DNA of 64,000 bases from assembly GCA_021199795.1 (NCBI GenBank), contig JAJQHJ010000004.1:62001-126000 (forward strand). The letters are read 5' to 3'. Below are positions 42,187 through 51,685 of the stretch, one piece after another. The notes beneath the pieces were generated by a model. The model ran no database searches, was not told where the DNA came from, and saw only the letters and a program-made list of their open reading frames with translations. The stretch comes from Oscillospiraceae bacterium. Lineage in GTDB: Bacteria > Bacillota > Clostridia > Oscillospirales > Ruminococcaceae. The stretch's first letter is position 1. Each line of letters opens with the position of its first letter. Both the position numbers and the translations under genes were made by a program.

Positions 42187-42274
42187 GTCGGCTTCGCCGA
42201 CCCGCCTCCCTGCGGTCGGCGAACCTCTCAGTCACGCTTCGCGTGCCAGCTCCCCTTAACAGGGGAGCCTTTTT
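42187..42274. repeat. dispersed palindromic repeat, long form
   Basis: Hairpins GTCGGCTTCGCCGAC, GCTTCGCGTG and AGCTCCCCTTAACAGGGGAGCC followed by TTTTTT; it doubles as the galM terminator on the plus strand. Confidence 0.85.
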
Positions 42275-42335
42275 TGTTCTTTTCAGGTCTGATTTTTCAT
42301 ATGCTTTTAAAAAGTATAGGAAAGGACATCTGCAC

Positions 42336-42563
42336 ATGCTGAACAAAAAGGCAAGAAAACAAAAACTCCTTGCTATCGAATCCGACATCAAGGAGATTTC
42401 TTTGGCTATGGAAATTGCTGAGAGCTGTTTTAATGAGACCACCGATGATGACCTTTTGGATGCACTCATCTATGACCGGGCGGCTCTCGAGTCGCGGTAT
42501 AACTATTTAATAAGGGAGGTGAAAGCCCTGGAAGCACTCGAAGAGTGCTCACTTGGAAAGTGA
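42336..42563 (+). CDS. DUF2508 (YaaL-like) small protein
   Basis: A 75-aa helical protein starting at ATG 42336 (MLNKKARKQKLLAIESDIKE). The longer frame upstream runs through the repeat and is not used. The pattern (basic start, AIESDIKEISLAMEIAESCFN, then LLDALIYDRAALESRYNYLI) fits the DUF2508/YaaL family of unknown function, often found near recR in Firmicutes, though not here. It converges on the YczE-like gene. Confidence 0.8.
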   Translation: MLNKKARKQKLLAIESDIKEISLAMEIAESCFNETTDDDLLDALIYDRAALESRYNYLIREVKALEALEECSLGK

Positions 42564-42564
42564 T

Positions 42565-43206
42565 CTATTCAATGAACTTCCCGATTCGCTTTCTGACCGC
42601 CTCCGCCATGGGACCTATCGTAAGTGCCATAAGCACCGTCACGATTCCGACTGTTCCGCCTATGAGATAACCGAGTATCGCATAGCCACCGTCCCAGAGG
42701 ATTCTTATAACCCTGAACGGGAGCTTTTTCTGCGCCTTGAAGATTATCTCCGGAATCGAGTCATATGGCGATGCCCCGAGCCCGACGGAGGTGTAGACCG
42801 CAACCGAGAATACAAATATGCAAAGTATCACAACGCAGGCGATGATTTTCCCGACCAGTCCGGTAAATGTGAAGTCGGGGATGATAAGAGTCCGGAGCCA
42901 GGTCATAAAGTCGCAGGCATAGCCGACGATGAACATGTTGCAGACAGTCCCTATGCCGATGTTCTCCCTGCCTTTCCATAAAACAAAGACAAAGAGGACG
43001 CAGTTAATAAGAGCCTGCCAGCTTCCGAAGCTCATCCCTAAGATGTCCGCCATTGCAAGGTTCACAACCGAGCAAGGGTCGGTTCCCCACGCTAAGAGAT
43101 TGAGCCACGACACGCAGAACCCCATCAGAGTAACCGCCACCACGCAGAACACAACCCGCCGGAGCATGTGAGGCTTGTGGAAGATGGATTTTAGAAAGTC
43201 AAGCAT
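42565..43206 (-). CDS. YczE/YitT-like integral membrane protein
   Basis: A 213-aa protein with five or six hydrophobic segments. The WGTDPCSVVNLAMADILG and VGLGASPYDSIPEIIF segments are typical of YczE/YyaS-family membrane proteins of unknown function. Single gene; it ends 1 nt from the convergent DUF2508 gene. Confidence 0.8.
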   Translation of the reverse strand: MLDFLKSIFHKPHMLRRVVFCVVAVTLMGFCVSWLNLLAWGTDPCSVVNLAMADILGMSFGSWQALINCVLFVFVLWKGRENIGIGTVCNMFIVGYACDFMTWLRTLIIPDFTFTGLVGKIIACVVILCIFVFSVAVYTSVGLGASPYDSIPEIIFKAQKKLPFRVIRILWDGGYAILGYLIGGTVGIVTVLMALTIGPMAEAVRKRIGKFIE

Positions 43207-43228
43207 ATTTTTACCCCTGTATTATGTA

Positions 43229-43702
43229 CTATACTGTAGTCAATTCCTTTGACTTCTGGAATTCTTTCAAACGTTCCAAAAGCAGATCTATGTCCGTGCA
43301 ATAATTCGGGCGCAGTCCATTTTCATATGCAGTGAGATAGGATTGACATTCAGAAACAATTCTTCTTTCGTTGTTGTCAATTAAATTCATAACTGCTCTT
43401 TGCTGCTTACTGCTACCCATATTGAATCTGTATGCATACTTTTCATCTATTGGGAACATCTTTACATAGTGAATTCCATGTCGATGCCCGGGCTTTGTTG
43501 TTTTTCGGGGAGGCAATGTGAAAAATTGTGATCTTGGAACAAATGGGGGAATGTTCGAGCGCAACGGCACTGCAAAAGTGTGATACTCTCCCTTGTACTT
43601 CAATCTGACAATCAGGACACAAGGGCGCGTTTGCTTGCGTAAAACCTGTTCATCCTCGTAGTACACATTTAAAAGCTCTTCACTAATTGTCACTATCCTC
43701 AT
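43229..43702 (-). CDS. ToxN/AbiQ-like endoribonuclease toxin of a type III toxin-antitoxin system
   Basis: A 157-aa protein from ATG 43700-43702 (MRIVTISEELLNVYYEDEQV), preceded by AAAAGGAAAGTG. The layout matches the ToxN/AbiQ/TenpN fold family: a short N-terminus, then RPCVLIVRLKYKGEYHTFAV and PLRSN, a basic middle (RKTTKPGHRHGIHYVKMFP) and a helical C-terminus. The family assignment comes from motif memory and is supported by context: a structured triple-repeat RNA gene and a hairpin terminator directly upstream, the standard order antitoxin RNA, terminator, toxin. Such toxins cut RNA and are held inactive by the repeat RNA; several give phage resistance. I could not confirm a database family. 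Confidence 0.72.
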   Translation of the reverse strand: MRIVTISEELLNVYYEDEQVLRKQTRPCVLIVRLKYKGEYHTFAVPLRSNIPPFVPRSQFFTLPPRKTTKPGHRHGIHYVKMFPIDEKYAYRFNMGSSKQQRAVMNLIDNNERRIVSECQSYLTAYENGLRPNYCTDIDLLLERLKEFQKSKELTTV

Positions 43703-43728
43703 TTTTGCACTTTCCTTTTCAAAATCAA

Positions 43729-43749
43729 AGCCCACCAAAAAGGCAGGCT
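43729..43749 (-). terminator. terminator between the antitoxin RNA and the toxin gene
   Basis: Minus-strand stem AGCCTGCC / GGTGGGCT (8 bp, two G-U pairs) with a TTTTT loop, followed by TTGATTTTG. In type III systems a leaky terminator at this place limits toxin expression. Confidence 0.65.
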
Positions 43750-44012
43750 CGATTCACATACAGATGAGTGATATTCTACGCGATTTTGCTCGCACCCCGT
43801 CACCCCGGAGGCACTAGCAGTAGTAACTGCTTCACACAAGTGGGTAATATTCTACGCTATCCTAAGATTGCATCCCGTTACCCGCGGAGATATTATCAGT
43901 TACGTGTAGTAACTGATTCACACAAGTGAGTGATATTCTACACCAGTTTGCGAAGCAAACTGTTTCCCCGTCACTCACGGAGGCTAAACATGGCACGGAT
44001 AACTCCGTTCCG
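43740..44012 (-). ncRNA. type III antitoxin-like RNA with three structured repeats
   Basis: Three ~60-nt units, read on the minus strand, at 43983-43918, 43890-43831 and 43812-43752. Each starts near CTCCG, carries an outer stem (GAGTGA/TCACTC, GGGTAA/TTACCC, GGGTGA/TCACTC), an inner hairpin, the invariant core GTAGAATAT and ends near TGTGAA. Between them lie smaller hairpins (CAGTTAC/GTAACTG and GCAGT/ACTGC). The stems keep pairing while changing sequence, so the RNA structure is under selection. Unit spacing is about 80-87 nt. Confidence 0.72.
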
Positions 44013-44019
44013 CAATATT

Positions 44020-44048
44020 ATTATACACTATCCGCTAGGAAAATGCAA
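44020..44048 (-). promoter_or_regulatory. predicted promoter of the repeat RNA / toxin unit
   Basis: Minus strand: -35 TTGCAT 44043-44048, 17 nt, exact TATAAT 44020-44025. The start would be near 44013, about 30 nt before the first repeat. Confidence 0.6.
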
Positions 44049-44072
44049 TACCTTAGTCAAAAAATATTATAC

Positions 44073-45062
44073 TCACACTTTTGCCAACGTCGCCGCCATA
44101 ACCGCCTTAATGGTATGCATCCTGTTCTCCGCTTCCTGGAAGACAGCTGACTTCGGGCTCTCGAATACTTCGTCGGTGACCTCCATGCAGTCAATACCGA
44201 ATTTTTCGTTGATAACTTTTCCGGTGGTGGTCTTTAAGTCGTGGAACGACGGGAGGCAATGCATGAAGATGGCGTTATCGGTCGCCTGCATGAGCTTACT
44301 GTTGACCTGATAGGGCGACAAATCGTGGATTCTCTCCGCCCAGACCTCGTCCGGCTCGCCCATCGAGACCCAAACGTCGGTATAGACGACATTCTGACTC
44401 TTGGCGGCCTCAGCCGGGTCTTCACAGAGAGTTATGCTTCCTCCGCTCTCCTTTGCCAGCTCCTGGCATGTCTTTACAAGCTCCTCATTCGGGAAATACT
44501 TCTTCGGCGCGCAAGCTGTGAAGTTAAGCCCCATTTTAGCGCAGCCGACCATCAGGGAATTGCCCATATTGTACCTGGCGTCGCCCATATAGAGGAAGTT
44601 TATGCCCTTAAGGTGTCCGTAAATCTCCTTTATCGTGAGAAAATCGGCTAAAATCTGCGTCGGGTGGAACTCGTTTGTAAGACCGTTCCAGACCGGAACT
44701 TTCGAGTACTCAGCCAGCTCCTCAACTATCTCCTGACCATAGCCGCGGTATTCAATTCCGTCAAACATGGAGCTAAGAACTCTCGCCGTGTCCGCAATGC
44801 TCTCTTTCTTGCCAATCTGGGAGCCGGATGGATCTAAGTATGTGCACCCCATTCCGAGGTCATGCGCCGCTACTTCAAAGGAGCAGCGGGTTCTGGTGCT
44901 GGTCTTTTCAAATATGAGAGCAATGTTCTTGCCCTCGCAGAGCTTATGTGAAACTCCTGCCTTTTTCTTTGCCTTGAGCGTCGCCGCAAGGTCGATTAGA
45001 CCCTCTATTTCATCGGGAGTGAAGTCAAGTAGCTTCAGAAAATCCCGTCCGTAAAGATTCAT
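44073..45062 (-). CDS. argF: ornithine carbamoyltransferase
   Basis: Makes citrulline from ornithine and carbamoyl phosphate. The carbamoyl-phosphate motif STRTRCSFE is near residue 57 and the ornithine-side motif HCLPSFHD near residue 269. Length 329 aa. The start overlaps the argH stop by 4 nt. Last gene of the argG-argH-argF unit. Confidence 0.96.
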   Translation of the reverse strand: MNLYGRDFLKLLDFTPDEIEGLIDLAATLKAKKKAGVSHKLCEGKNIALIFEKTSTRTRCSFEVAAHDLGMGCTYLDPSGSQIGKKESIADTARVLSSMFDGIEYRGYGQEIVEELAEYSKVPVWNGLTNEFHPTQILADFLTIKEIYGHLKGINFLYMGDARYNMGNSLMVGCAKMGLNFTACAPKKYFPNEELVKTCQELAKESGGSITLCEDPAEAAKSQNVVYTDVWVSMGEPDEVWAERIHDLSPYQVNSKLMQATDNAIFMHCLPSFHDLKTTTGKVINEKFGIDCMEVTDEVFESPKSAVFQEAENRMHTIKAVMAATLAKV

Positions 45063-46459
45063 TTCTGTTCAATTCCTTTCCTGAGTTCACTTAGTCTTTC
45101 TTTGGCGTCCTGAATCTGCTTTTCGACTGAGCCTACCGAAGTTCCACCCTCGCTGATTCTCTTGTCGACGCAGGTCTTGAGGTCGATTTCCTGATACAAA
45201 TCATCCTCAAACAGCTCGCTGAACTCTTTATATTCGCTGAGACTCATAGTCTCTAAAACTTTTCCGGTCTCGATGCACTTGGCAACTATTCTGCCGCTTA
45301 TCTTATATGCACTTCTGAACGGCAAGCCCTTTCTCACGAGGTAGTCAGCAAGGTCTGTGGCGTTGATGAAGCCTTTCTGAGCCGCTGTCATCATGTTTTC
45401 GCGGTTGGCTTTCATGGTAGAGACCATCCCGGTGAAGACATCGAGGCACATCTTTACTGTATCGATGCCGTCGAAGAGACACTCCTTGTCCTCCTGCATG
45501 TCTTTGTTATATGCAAGCGGCAAACCTTTCAAAACAGTCAGAATAGTGACGAGGTCGCCATAAACTCTTCCGGTTTTGCCTCGAACTAACTCCGCCATGT
45601 CGGGGTTTTTCTTTTGCGGCATGATGGATGAGCCGGTGGTGAAGCTGTCCGAAAGCTCAACGAATTTGAACTCCCAGCTCGACCAGAGAACGATTTCCTC
45701 CGAGAACCTCGACAGGTGCATCATTATAATTGACAGGTCGGAAAGCGTCTCGCAGACAAAATCCCTGTCCGAAACACCGTCGATGCTGTTTCTGCAAACA
45801 GAATCAAAACCTAATTTCCGGGCTTCATATCCCCTGTCCGTCTGATAGGTAGTCCCCGCCAGAGCACAGCTTCCTATTGGAGAAACATTAACCCGAGCTT
45901 TCGCGTCTTCAAGCCTCGAAATATCCCGCCCAAGCATTTCTACATAGCACATCAGCTGGTGACCGAAAGTGATAGGCTGAGCCCTCTGGAGGTGGGTATA
46001 TCCCGGCATGACATAGTCCTTATACTCCTCAGCCTTTGCGACAACAGCGTCGCACAAATCGAGAAGCTTCTCCTGAATTGTGCCGATTTCGGAACGCGTA
46101 TACATTCTTGTATCAAGTGCGACCTGATCATTTCTGCTTCTGGCAGTATGAAGCTTCTTTCCGACGTCGCCGAGCCGGGAAGTGAGAACCTCCTCAACGA
46201 ACATGTGGATATCCTCGCAGTCGGGGTTAATTTTGAGCTTGCCAGAGTCGAGGTCGGACAAAATCTCCGAAAGCCCATCTATAAGCTGAGACGCCTCATC
46301 CTCGGTGATGATTCCTGTTGCCCCGAGCATCGCCGCATGAGCCATACTGCCGGTGATATCCTCCCGATACATCCGGCTGTCGAAGTGAATAGACGAGTTG
46401 AAGTCGTCAGCGAGGGTGCTTGTGTCGCCGCTAGTTCGACCTGCCCACATTTTTGACAT
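45059..46459 (-). CDS. argH: argininosuccinate lyase
   Basis: Splits argininosuccinate into arginine and fumarate. The fumarase-superfamily signature [12 protein letters not shown] is near residue 280, and the N-terminal [20 protein letters not shown] is typical. Length 466 aa is normal. It overlaps argF by 4 nt. Confidence 0.97.
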   Translation of the reverse strand: MSKMWAGRTSGDTSTLADDFNSSIHFDSRMYREDITGSMAHAAMLGATGIITEDEASQLIDGLSEILSDLDSGKLKINPDCEDIHMFVEEVLTSRLGDVGKKLHTARSRNDQVALDTRMYTRSEIGTIQEKLLDLCDAVVAKAEEYKDYVMPGYTHLQRAQPITFGHQLMCYVEMLGRDISRLEDAKARVNVSPIGSCALAGTTYQTDRGYEARKLGFDSVCRNSIDGVSDRDFVCETLSDLSIIMMHLSRFSEEIVLWSSWEFKFVELSDSFTTGSSIMPQKKNPDMAELVRGKTGRVYGDLVTILTVLKGLPLAYNKDMQEDKECLFDGIDTVKMCLDVFTGMVSTMKANRENMMTAAQKGFINATDLADYLVRKGLPFRSAYKISGRIVAKCIETGKVLETMSLSEYKEFSELFEDDLYQEIDLKTCVDKRISEGGTSVGSVEKQIQDAKERLSELRKGIEQK

Positions 46460-46491
46460 AGTTATACCTCCAAGTTGTATAGAAGAAGTAA

Positions 46492-46572
46492 AGGCTCCCC
46501 TTGATAAGGGGAGCGCATCAGTTCGGCATTGCCGACCTGAGAGAGTTGCTTCGCAACTCTGACTGAGAGGTT
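46492..46572. repeat. dispersed palindromic repeat, long form
   Basis: AAGGCTCCCCTTGATAAGGGGAGC, CAGTTCGG/CCGACCTG, AGAGAGTTGCTTCGCAACTCTG and ACTGAGAGG, filling the gap between argG and argH. Confidence 0.85.
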
Positions 46573-47806
46573 ACTTCAAGCCATTTTTGGCTTTCATCTT
46601 TGCGTAAACCTTGGTCGGGAGACCGTAGAGGTTGATGAATCCTCCTGCATCCGACTGGTCGTAGACTTCGTCCTCGTCAAATGTAGCTATTTCAGGGTCG
46701 TAGAGGGAGTAAGGAGAAGTAACACCTGCGTTGATGATGTTGCCCTTATAAAGCTTCAATGTTACGTCGCCGGTGACGGTCTTCTGGGTGCTCTTGACAA
46801 AGGCGAGAATTGCCTCAGTAAGAGGAGTGAACCACTGTGCGTTGTAGACGAGCTCTGCAAGCTTCTGGGCGACCAAAGACTTATAGTGTGCAGTCTCTTT
46901 ATCAAGAGTAATAGTTTCAAGTGTCTCATGAGCGTGGTAAAGGATAGCTCCGCCGGGGGTCTCATAAACTCCTCTGCTCTTCATGCCGACAAGGCGGTTC
47001 TCGACGATGTCGAGAAGCCCGATGCCGTTAGCTCCGCCAAGCTTATTGAGCTCGGTTACCAGTTCAGTAGCGGTCATTTCAACGCCATTGACAGAAGTGG
47101 GAACACCCTGCTCAAAGTGTAATTTTACATATGTAGGCTCATCGGGAGCCATTTCGGGAGAAACGCCCATTTCAAGGAATCCGGGCTTGTTATACTGCGG
47201 CTCGTTTGCCGGGTCTTCAAGGTCAAGTCCCTCGTGGGAAAGATGCCAGAGGTTCTTGTCCTTAGAATAGTTGGTCTCGCGGTTGATCTTGAGGGGCACA
47301 TTGTGAGCCTCGGCGTAGTCGATCTCCTCGTCACGGGACTTGATGTCCCACTCTCTCCAGGGAGCGATGATCGGGATATCGGGAGCGAAAGCCTTGATTG
47401 CAACTTCAAATCTGACCTGGTCGTTGCCCTTTCCGGTGCAGCCGTGGCAGATGGCGTCTGCGCCCTCCTTGATGGCGATTTCGGCAATTCTACGAGCTAT
47501 TGGAGGACGTGCAAAAGCAGTTCCCAAGAGATATTCCTCATACTTAGCCCCAGCCTGAACGCAAGGGAAGACGAAGTCGGTGAGGAATTCTTCTGTCAGG
47601 TCTTCGATATAGAGCTTTGAAGCACCAGTCTTGAGAGCCTTTTCCTCAAGCCCGTCGAGCTCAGTTCCCTGTCCGACATTAGCCGAAACAGCGATGATTT
47701 CGGGATTATTGTAGTTCTCCTTGAGCCAGGGGATAATGATTGAAGTGTCAAGTCCGCCCGAATAGGCAAGGACTATCTTTTTGATGTTTTCTTTCTTTAT
47801 ACTCAT
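46571..47806 (-). CDS. argG: argininosuccinate synthase
   Basis: Joins citrulline and aspartate using ATP. The PP-loop ATP motif [10 protein letters not shown] is at residues 14-23. The segments [13 protein letters not shown] and [14 protein letters not shown] are clear. Length 411 aa. First gene of the arginine unit read toward argF. Confidence 0.97.
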   Translation of the reverse strand: MSIKKENIKKIVLAYSGGLDTSIIIPWLKENYNNPEIIAVSANVGQGTELDGLEEKALKTGASKLYIEDLTEEFLTDFVFPCVQAGAKYEEYLLGTAFARPPIARRIAEIAIKEGADAICHGCTGKGNDQVRFEVAIKAFAPDIPIIAPWREWDIKSRDEEIDYAEAHNVPLKINRETNYSKDKNLWHLSHEGLDLEDPANEPQYNKPGFLEMGVSPEMAPDEPTYVKLHFEQGVPTSVNGVEMTATELVTELNKLGGANGIGLLDIVENRLVGMKSRGVYETPGGAILYHAHETLETITLDKETAHYKSLVAQKLAELVYNAQWFTPLTEAILAFVKSTQKTVTGDVTLKLYKGNIINAGVTSPYSLYDPEIATFDEDEVYDQSDAGGFINLYGLPTKVYAKMKAKNGLK

Positions 47807-47832
47807 ATAAATTCCTCCATGGATTTAATTCT

Positions 47833-47861
47833 GTAGGGGCGGATAATATCCGCCCCTACAT
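47833..47861. terminator. GTAGGGGCGGAT hairpin after purL
   Basis: Near-perfect stem GTAGGGGCGGAT / ATCCGCCCCTAC. On the minus strand it lies about 65 nt after the purL stop and 27 nt before argG, so it may end the purine transcript. It has no clean U-tract. Confidence 0.6.
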
Positions 47862-47926
47862 TTTGCGGTTCGCACTATTGTAACACATTGCGAATAAATA
47901 TGCAACCCTTTTGAATAAAAATTCAC

Positions 47927-50900
47927 TCAGTTTTTCTTGAAATACTTCACTGCGGCTTCAAACATTCGGATGTCGTAGTTGCCGGGGACGTTTTTATAGA
48001 GTCCAGAGCCGGCTCTTTCCGAATGTCCCATCTTGCCGAAGACTCTTCCGTCGGGTGAGGTGATGCCCTCAACTGCGCATAGTGAGCCGTTCGGGTTGTA
48101 CCTCACATCCATACTCGGGTTGCCATCAAGGTCGACATACTGGGTAGCAATCTGACCGTTAGCGGCAAGCTCTCTTATAAGCTCCTCGCTTGCAAGGAAT
48201 CTGCCCTCGCCGTGGGAGATAGGAACATTCACGATGTCGCCGACATTCATGAGCGACAGCCAGGGTGACTTGTTCGAGGCAATTCTTGTCCGAACTATCT
48301 TCGACTGGTGGCGGTTGATGACGTTAAATGTTAAGGTCGGGCAGTTCTCGTCAGTGTCAATGATCTTGCCGTACGGCAGAAGACCAAGCTTGATAAGTGC
48401 CTGGAAGCCGTTGCAGATACCTGCCATAAGTCCGCCTCTCTGGTCGAGGAGGTCGTGGACGCCGTCCTTTATCTCAGCATTTCTGAAGAATGCGGTGATA
48501 AACTTTCCGCTTCCCTCCGGCTCGTCTCCGCCCGAGAATCCTCCCGGAATGAACACCATCTGAGCGGTCTTGAGCTTTTCGGCAAACGTTTCAACACTTC
48601 TCGAAATGCCCTCTGCCGAAAGATTGTTGATAACGAGTATCTCCGGCTCCGCTCCAGCATCCGCAAACGCCTTAGCAGAGTCGCACTCGCAGTTGGTGCC
48701 GGGGAATGTAGGAATGAGCATCTTCGGGGAAACCCCTCCACCGGCTATCGCCGGTCCCCCTCCCCTTTCAGGGGAGGCTTTTTGAGTCCTCTCAGAAGCT
48801 TGCATAGAGCCGCCATTAGGCTCCCCTGAAAGGGGAGCTGTCAGCCGAAGGCTGACTGAGGGGTCTGCGCCGCCAATGTTGCAAGTATACACAGATTCCA
48901 GCTTATCCTCATAAGGCTTTGAGAGCTCCGCAAGCGTTATGCTCTCATCACCATAAGTAATAGCTTCATCCTCAGTAGTTTCACCCAGAAGCTCCGCATC
49001 CAAATCTTCTGTAGCTTCCAATATGAATGCGCCGTAGTTATATCCGAATATATCCGGAGTGCCAGAGAATTTGAAGCCGATATCATTTCCTATGCCCATC
49101 TTGAAGATAGCTTCTGCAATGCCGCCGGCAGTCGGGGTGTATGCTGCTGCAATCTTGCCTGCTCTCATCCACTCGGTTACTTTCGCATAGACTTCCAAGA
49201 GTGAAGAGGTTACCGGCAGATTGTTTTCGTCATAATCAGGACTGATGAAGTAGACCTTGTGCCCGGCACTCTTAAATTCAGGGCTCAGTATATTGTCAGT
49301 CTTGGAGGTGGTGACTGCGAACGAAACGAGGGTCGGGGGAACGTCGATGTCCTCGAATGTTCCGCTCATCGAGTCCTTTCCGCCTATGGCACCAATCTTG
49401 AGTTCAAGCTGTGCCTTGAATGCTCCCAAGAGTGCCGCCAGAGGCTTGCCCCAACGCTTTGGCTCCTTGTTCGGGTGCTCGAAATATTCCTGGAATGTAA
49501 GATATACTTCCTCATCGTCAAACTTCGCACCTGTAGCAACCAGCTTTGAAACAGACTCGATTACCGCCAGATATGCGCCATGGTAGGGCGACTTCTCGGT
49601 GATATATGGGTTGTAGCCATATGCCATCAGCGAGCAGGTGTCGGTATGCTTCTTCTCGACGGAAACTTTCTGCACCATCGCCTGAATAGGAGTGAGCTGG
49701 TTCTTGCCTCCGAAAGGCATCAAGACTGTTCCCGCACCGATGGTGGAGTCGAATCTTTCCGAAAGACCGCGCTTTGAGCAGATGTTTAAGTCTCCGGCAA
49801 GCTTCAAATAATTCTCTCTGAAATCGCCCGAAACCGTCTTCTTATAATCCTCAAGTTTTGCCGGTGCGGCATCAATATGTTTCTCAGCACCGTTTGAGTT
49901 GAGGAATTCGCGGCTTAAGTTTACGATAGACTTGCCGTTCCAGTTCATAACGAGTCTCGGCTCTGCCTTGACCTCGGCGACCTTGCAAGCCTGCAAGTTC
50001 TCGGAATGCGCAATTTCAAGGAATCTCTCAAGGTTTTCAGGCTCAATTACGACAGCCATTCTCTCCTGGGATTCGCTTATTGCAAGCTCTGTTCCGTCCA
50101 AGCCCTCATATTTCTTCGGGACTGCATTAAGGTCAATCTCCAAGCCGTCCGCAAGCTCTCCGATGGCGACGGAAACGCCGCCCGCGCCAAAGTCGTTGCA
50201 ACGCTTTATCATGAGCGAGGCTTCGCGGTTTCTGAAGAGCCTCTGGAGCTTTCTTTCCTCGGGAGCGTTGCCTTTCTGAACCTCTGCGCCGCAGGTTTCA
50301 AGTGATGTAAGTGTATGTGATTTTGATGAACCGGTTGCGCCTCCGCAGCCGTCACGCCCAGTGCTTCCGCCGAGGAGGATTACGATATCTCCGGGAGCTG
50401 GAACTTCACGTCTTACATTTTCCTCGGGAGTAGCTGCGATAACTGCGCCGATTTCCATTCTCTTTGCGGCATATCCGGGGTGATAAATTTCGTCGACAAT
50501 GCCAGTAGCCAAGCCAATCTGATTGCCATATGAAGAGTATCCAGCCGCGGCAGTGGTGACAATTTTACGCTGAGGGAGCTTGCCCTTGATTGTTTCGCTT
50601 ACTGGAACTGTCGGGTCGGCAGCACCTGTGACTCTCATCGCGCCATAGACATAGGCTCTTCCCGAAAGCGGATCTCTGATAGCTCCGCCTATGCATGTAG
50701 CCGCACCGCCGAAAGGCTCAATCTCGGTCGGGTGGTTGTGGGTCTCGTTCTTGAAGAGGAGGAGCCACGGCTCGGTCTTCCCGTCAACGTCTATATTCAT
50801 CTTTACGGTACAGGCGTTGATCTCTTCCGACTCATCGAGGTGAGTGAGCTTTCCGGTTTTACGAAGATACTTGACAGCCAGGGTCGCTATATCCATAAGG

Positions 50901-51685
50901 CAAACAGGCTTTGTTCTGCCCAAGTATTCACGGGCACTGATGTATTCGTCATAAGCGTCCTGCAAAAGCTTGTCCTCGAATTTGACGTTGTCGATGACCG
51001 TGAGGAACGTCGTGTGACGGCAATGGTCTGACCAGTATGTATCGATCATCCTGATTTCCGTCAGGGTCGGATCCCTCTTCTCCGAGCGGAAATAGCTCTG
51101 GCAGAATGCGATATCGTCGTCATCCATCGCCAAGCCGTAGCTCTTTACGAACTCATCAAGCCCCTTTTCATCAAGCTCATTGAAGCCGGTCAGGGTCTTG
51201 ACCTCAGTCGGGATGTCATAGTTCATGTTGAGGGTTTCAGGTTTCTCAAGGCTAGCTTCCCTTGCCTCAACCGGGTTGATGACATATTTCTTAATCTTCG
51301 CGATATCTTCATCCGAAATGTCACCGTAAAGGCAATAGATTTTTGCAGTCCTGATTAGAGGGCGTTCGCCCTGGGAGATAATCTGGATGCACTGGGAAGC
51401 GGAATCTGCTCTCTGGTCAAACTGCCCGGGGAGGTATTCAACAGCAAAGACATATGCGTCGCCTGTGTCAATCTCGTCGGAAACAATATCCAGCTGCGGC
51501 TCAGAAAATACCGTCTTCTTAGCGTACTCAAACAGATCATATGTGATATTTTCGGCATCATAGCGATTTATGAGCCGGACATCTGTAAGCCCACTGACAC
51601 CAAGAAGCGTCCTCGCCTCATCAAGAAGCCCTTTCGCCTCCGCTGCAAGCTCTTTTTTCTTTTCGGAATATACTCGATATACCAT
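47927..51685 (-). CDS. purL: phosphoribosylformylglycinamidine synthase, large fused type, with a repeat insertion
   Basis: Fused FGAM synthase of 1252 aa. The central synthetase part contains ETHNHPTEIEPFGGAATC and the C-terminal glutaminase holds the nucleophile Cys in MAGICNGFQAL and the His-Glu pair in ISHGEGRF. Between the synthetase and glutaminase domains, residues about 940-986 are encoded by an in-frame pair of dispersed palindromic repeats (48727-48866), read as SVSLRLTAPLSGEP and further Gly/Pro/Ser-rich residues. The frame is intact, so the enzyme probably tolerates the insert in its interdomain linker. Last gene of the purine cluster, overlapping purD by one base. Confidence 0.94.
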   Translation of the reverse strand: MVYRVYSEKKKELAAEAKGLLDEARTLLGVSGLTDVRLINRYDAENITYDLFEYAKKTVFSEPQLDIVSDEIDTGDAYVFAVEYLPGQFDQRADSASQCIQIISQGERPLIRTAKIYCLYGDISDEDIAKIKKYVINPVEAREASLEKPETLNMNYDIPTEVKTLTGFNELDEKGLDEFVKSYGLAMDDDDIAFCQSYFRSEKRDPTLTEIRMIDTYWSDHCRHTTFLTVIDNVKFEDKLLQDAYDEYISAREYLGRTKPVCLMDIATLAVKYLRKTGKLTHLDESEEINACTVKMNIDVDGKTEPWLLLFKNETHNHPTEIEPFGGAATCIGGAIRDPLSGRAYVYGAMRVTGAADPTVPVSETIKGKLPQRKIVTTAAAGYSSYGNQIGLATGIVDEIYHPGYAAKRMEIGAVIAATPEENVRREVPAPGDIVILLGGSTGRDGCGGATGSSKSHTLTSLETCGAEVQKGNAPEERKLQRLFRNREASLMIKRCNDFGAGGVSVAIGELADGLEIDLNAVPKKYEGLDGTELAISESQERMAVVIEPENLERFLEIAHSENLQACKVAEVKAEPRLVMNWNGKSIVNLSREFLNSNGAEKHIDAAPAKLEDYKKTVSGDFRENYLKLAGDLNICSKRGLSERFDSTIGAGTVLMPFGGKNQLTPIQAMVQKVSVEKKHTDTCSLMAYGYNPYITEKSPYHGAYLAVIESVSKLVATGAKFDDEEVYLTFQEYFEHPNKEPKRWGKPLAALLGAFKAQLELKIGAIGGKDSMSGTFEDIDVPPTLVSFAVTTSKTDNILSPEFKSAGHKVYFISPDYDENNLPVTSSLLEVYAKVTEWMRAGKIAAAYTPTAGGIAEAIFKMGIGNDIGFKFSGTPDIFGYNYGAFILEATEDLDAELLGETTEDEAITYGDESITLAELSKPYEDKLESVYTCNIGGADPSVSLRLTAPLSGEPNGGSMQASERTQKASPERGGGPAIAGGGVSPKMLIPTFPGTNCECDSAKAFADAGAEPEILVINNLSAEGISRSVETFAEKLKTAQMVFIPGGFSGGDEPEGSGKFITAFFRNAEIKDGVHDLLDQRGGLMAGICNGFQALIKLGLLPYGKIIDTDENCPTLTFNVINRHQSKIVRTRIASNKSPWLSLMNVGDIVNVPISHGEGRFLASEELIRELAANGQIATQYVDLDGNPSMDVRYNPNGSLCAVEGITSPDGRVFGKMGHSERAGSGLYKNVPGNYDIRMFEAAVKYFKKN
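48727..48866. repeat. inverted pair of dispersed repeats inside purL
   Basis: CCCCTCC form at 48727-48783 and the AGGCTCCCCTGAAAGGGGAGCTG form at 48820-48866, in opposite orientation. Together they add about 47-50 codons without breaking the purL frame. Confidence 0.88.

Noticed and set aside
43752-43983. Possible short CRISPR array
   Set aside because: Only three imperfect units, no constant repeat with unique spacers, no cas genes, and the differences are compensatory within stems. A structured RNA fits better.
48727-48866. Frameshift or pseudogene of purL
   Set aside because: The repeat insertion keeps the frame and both flanking catalytic domains are intact.
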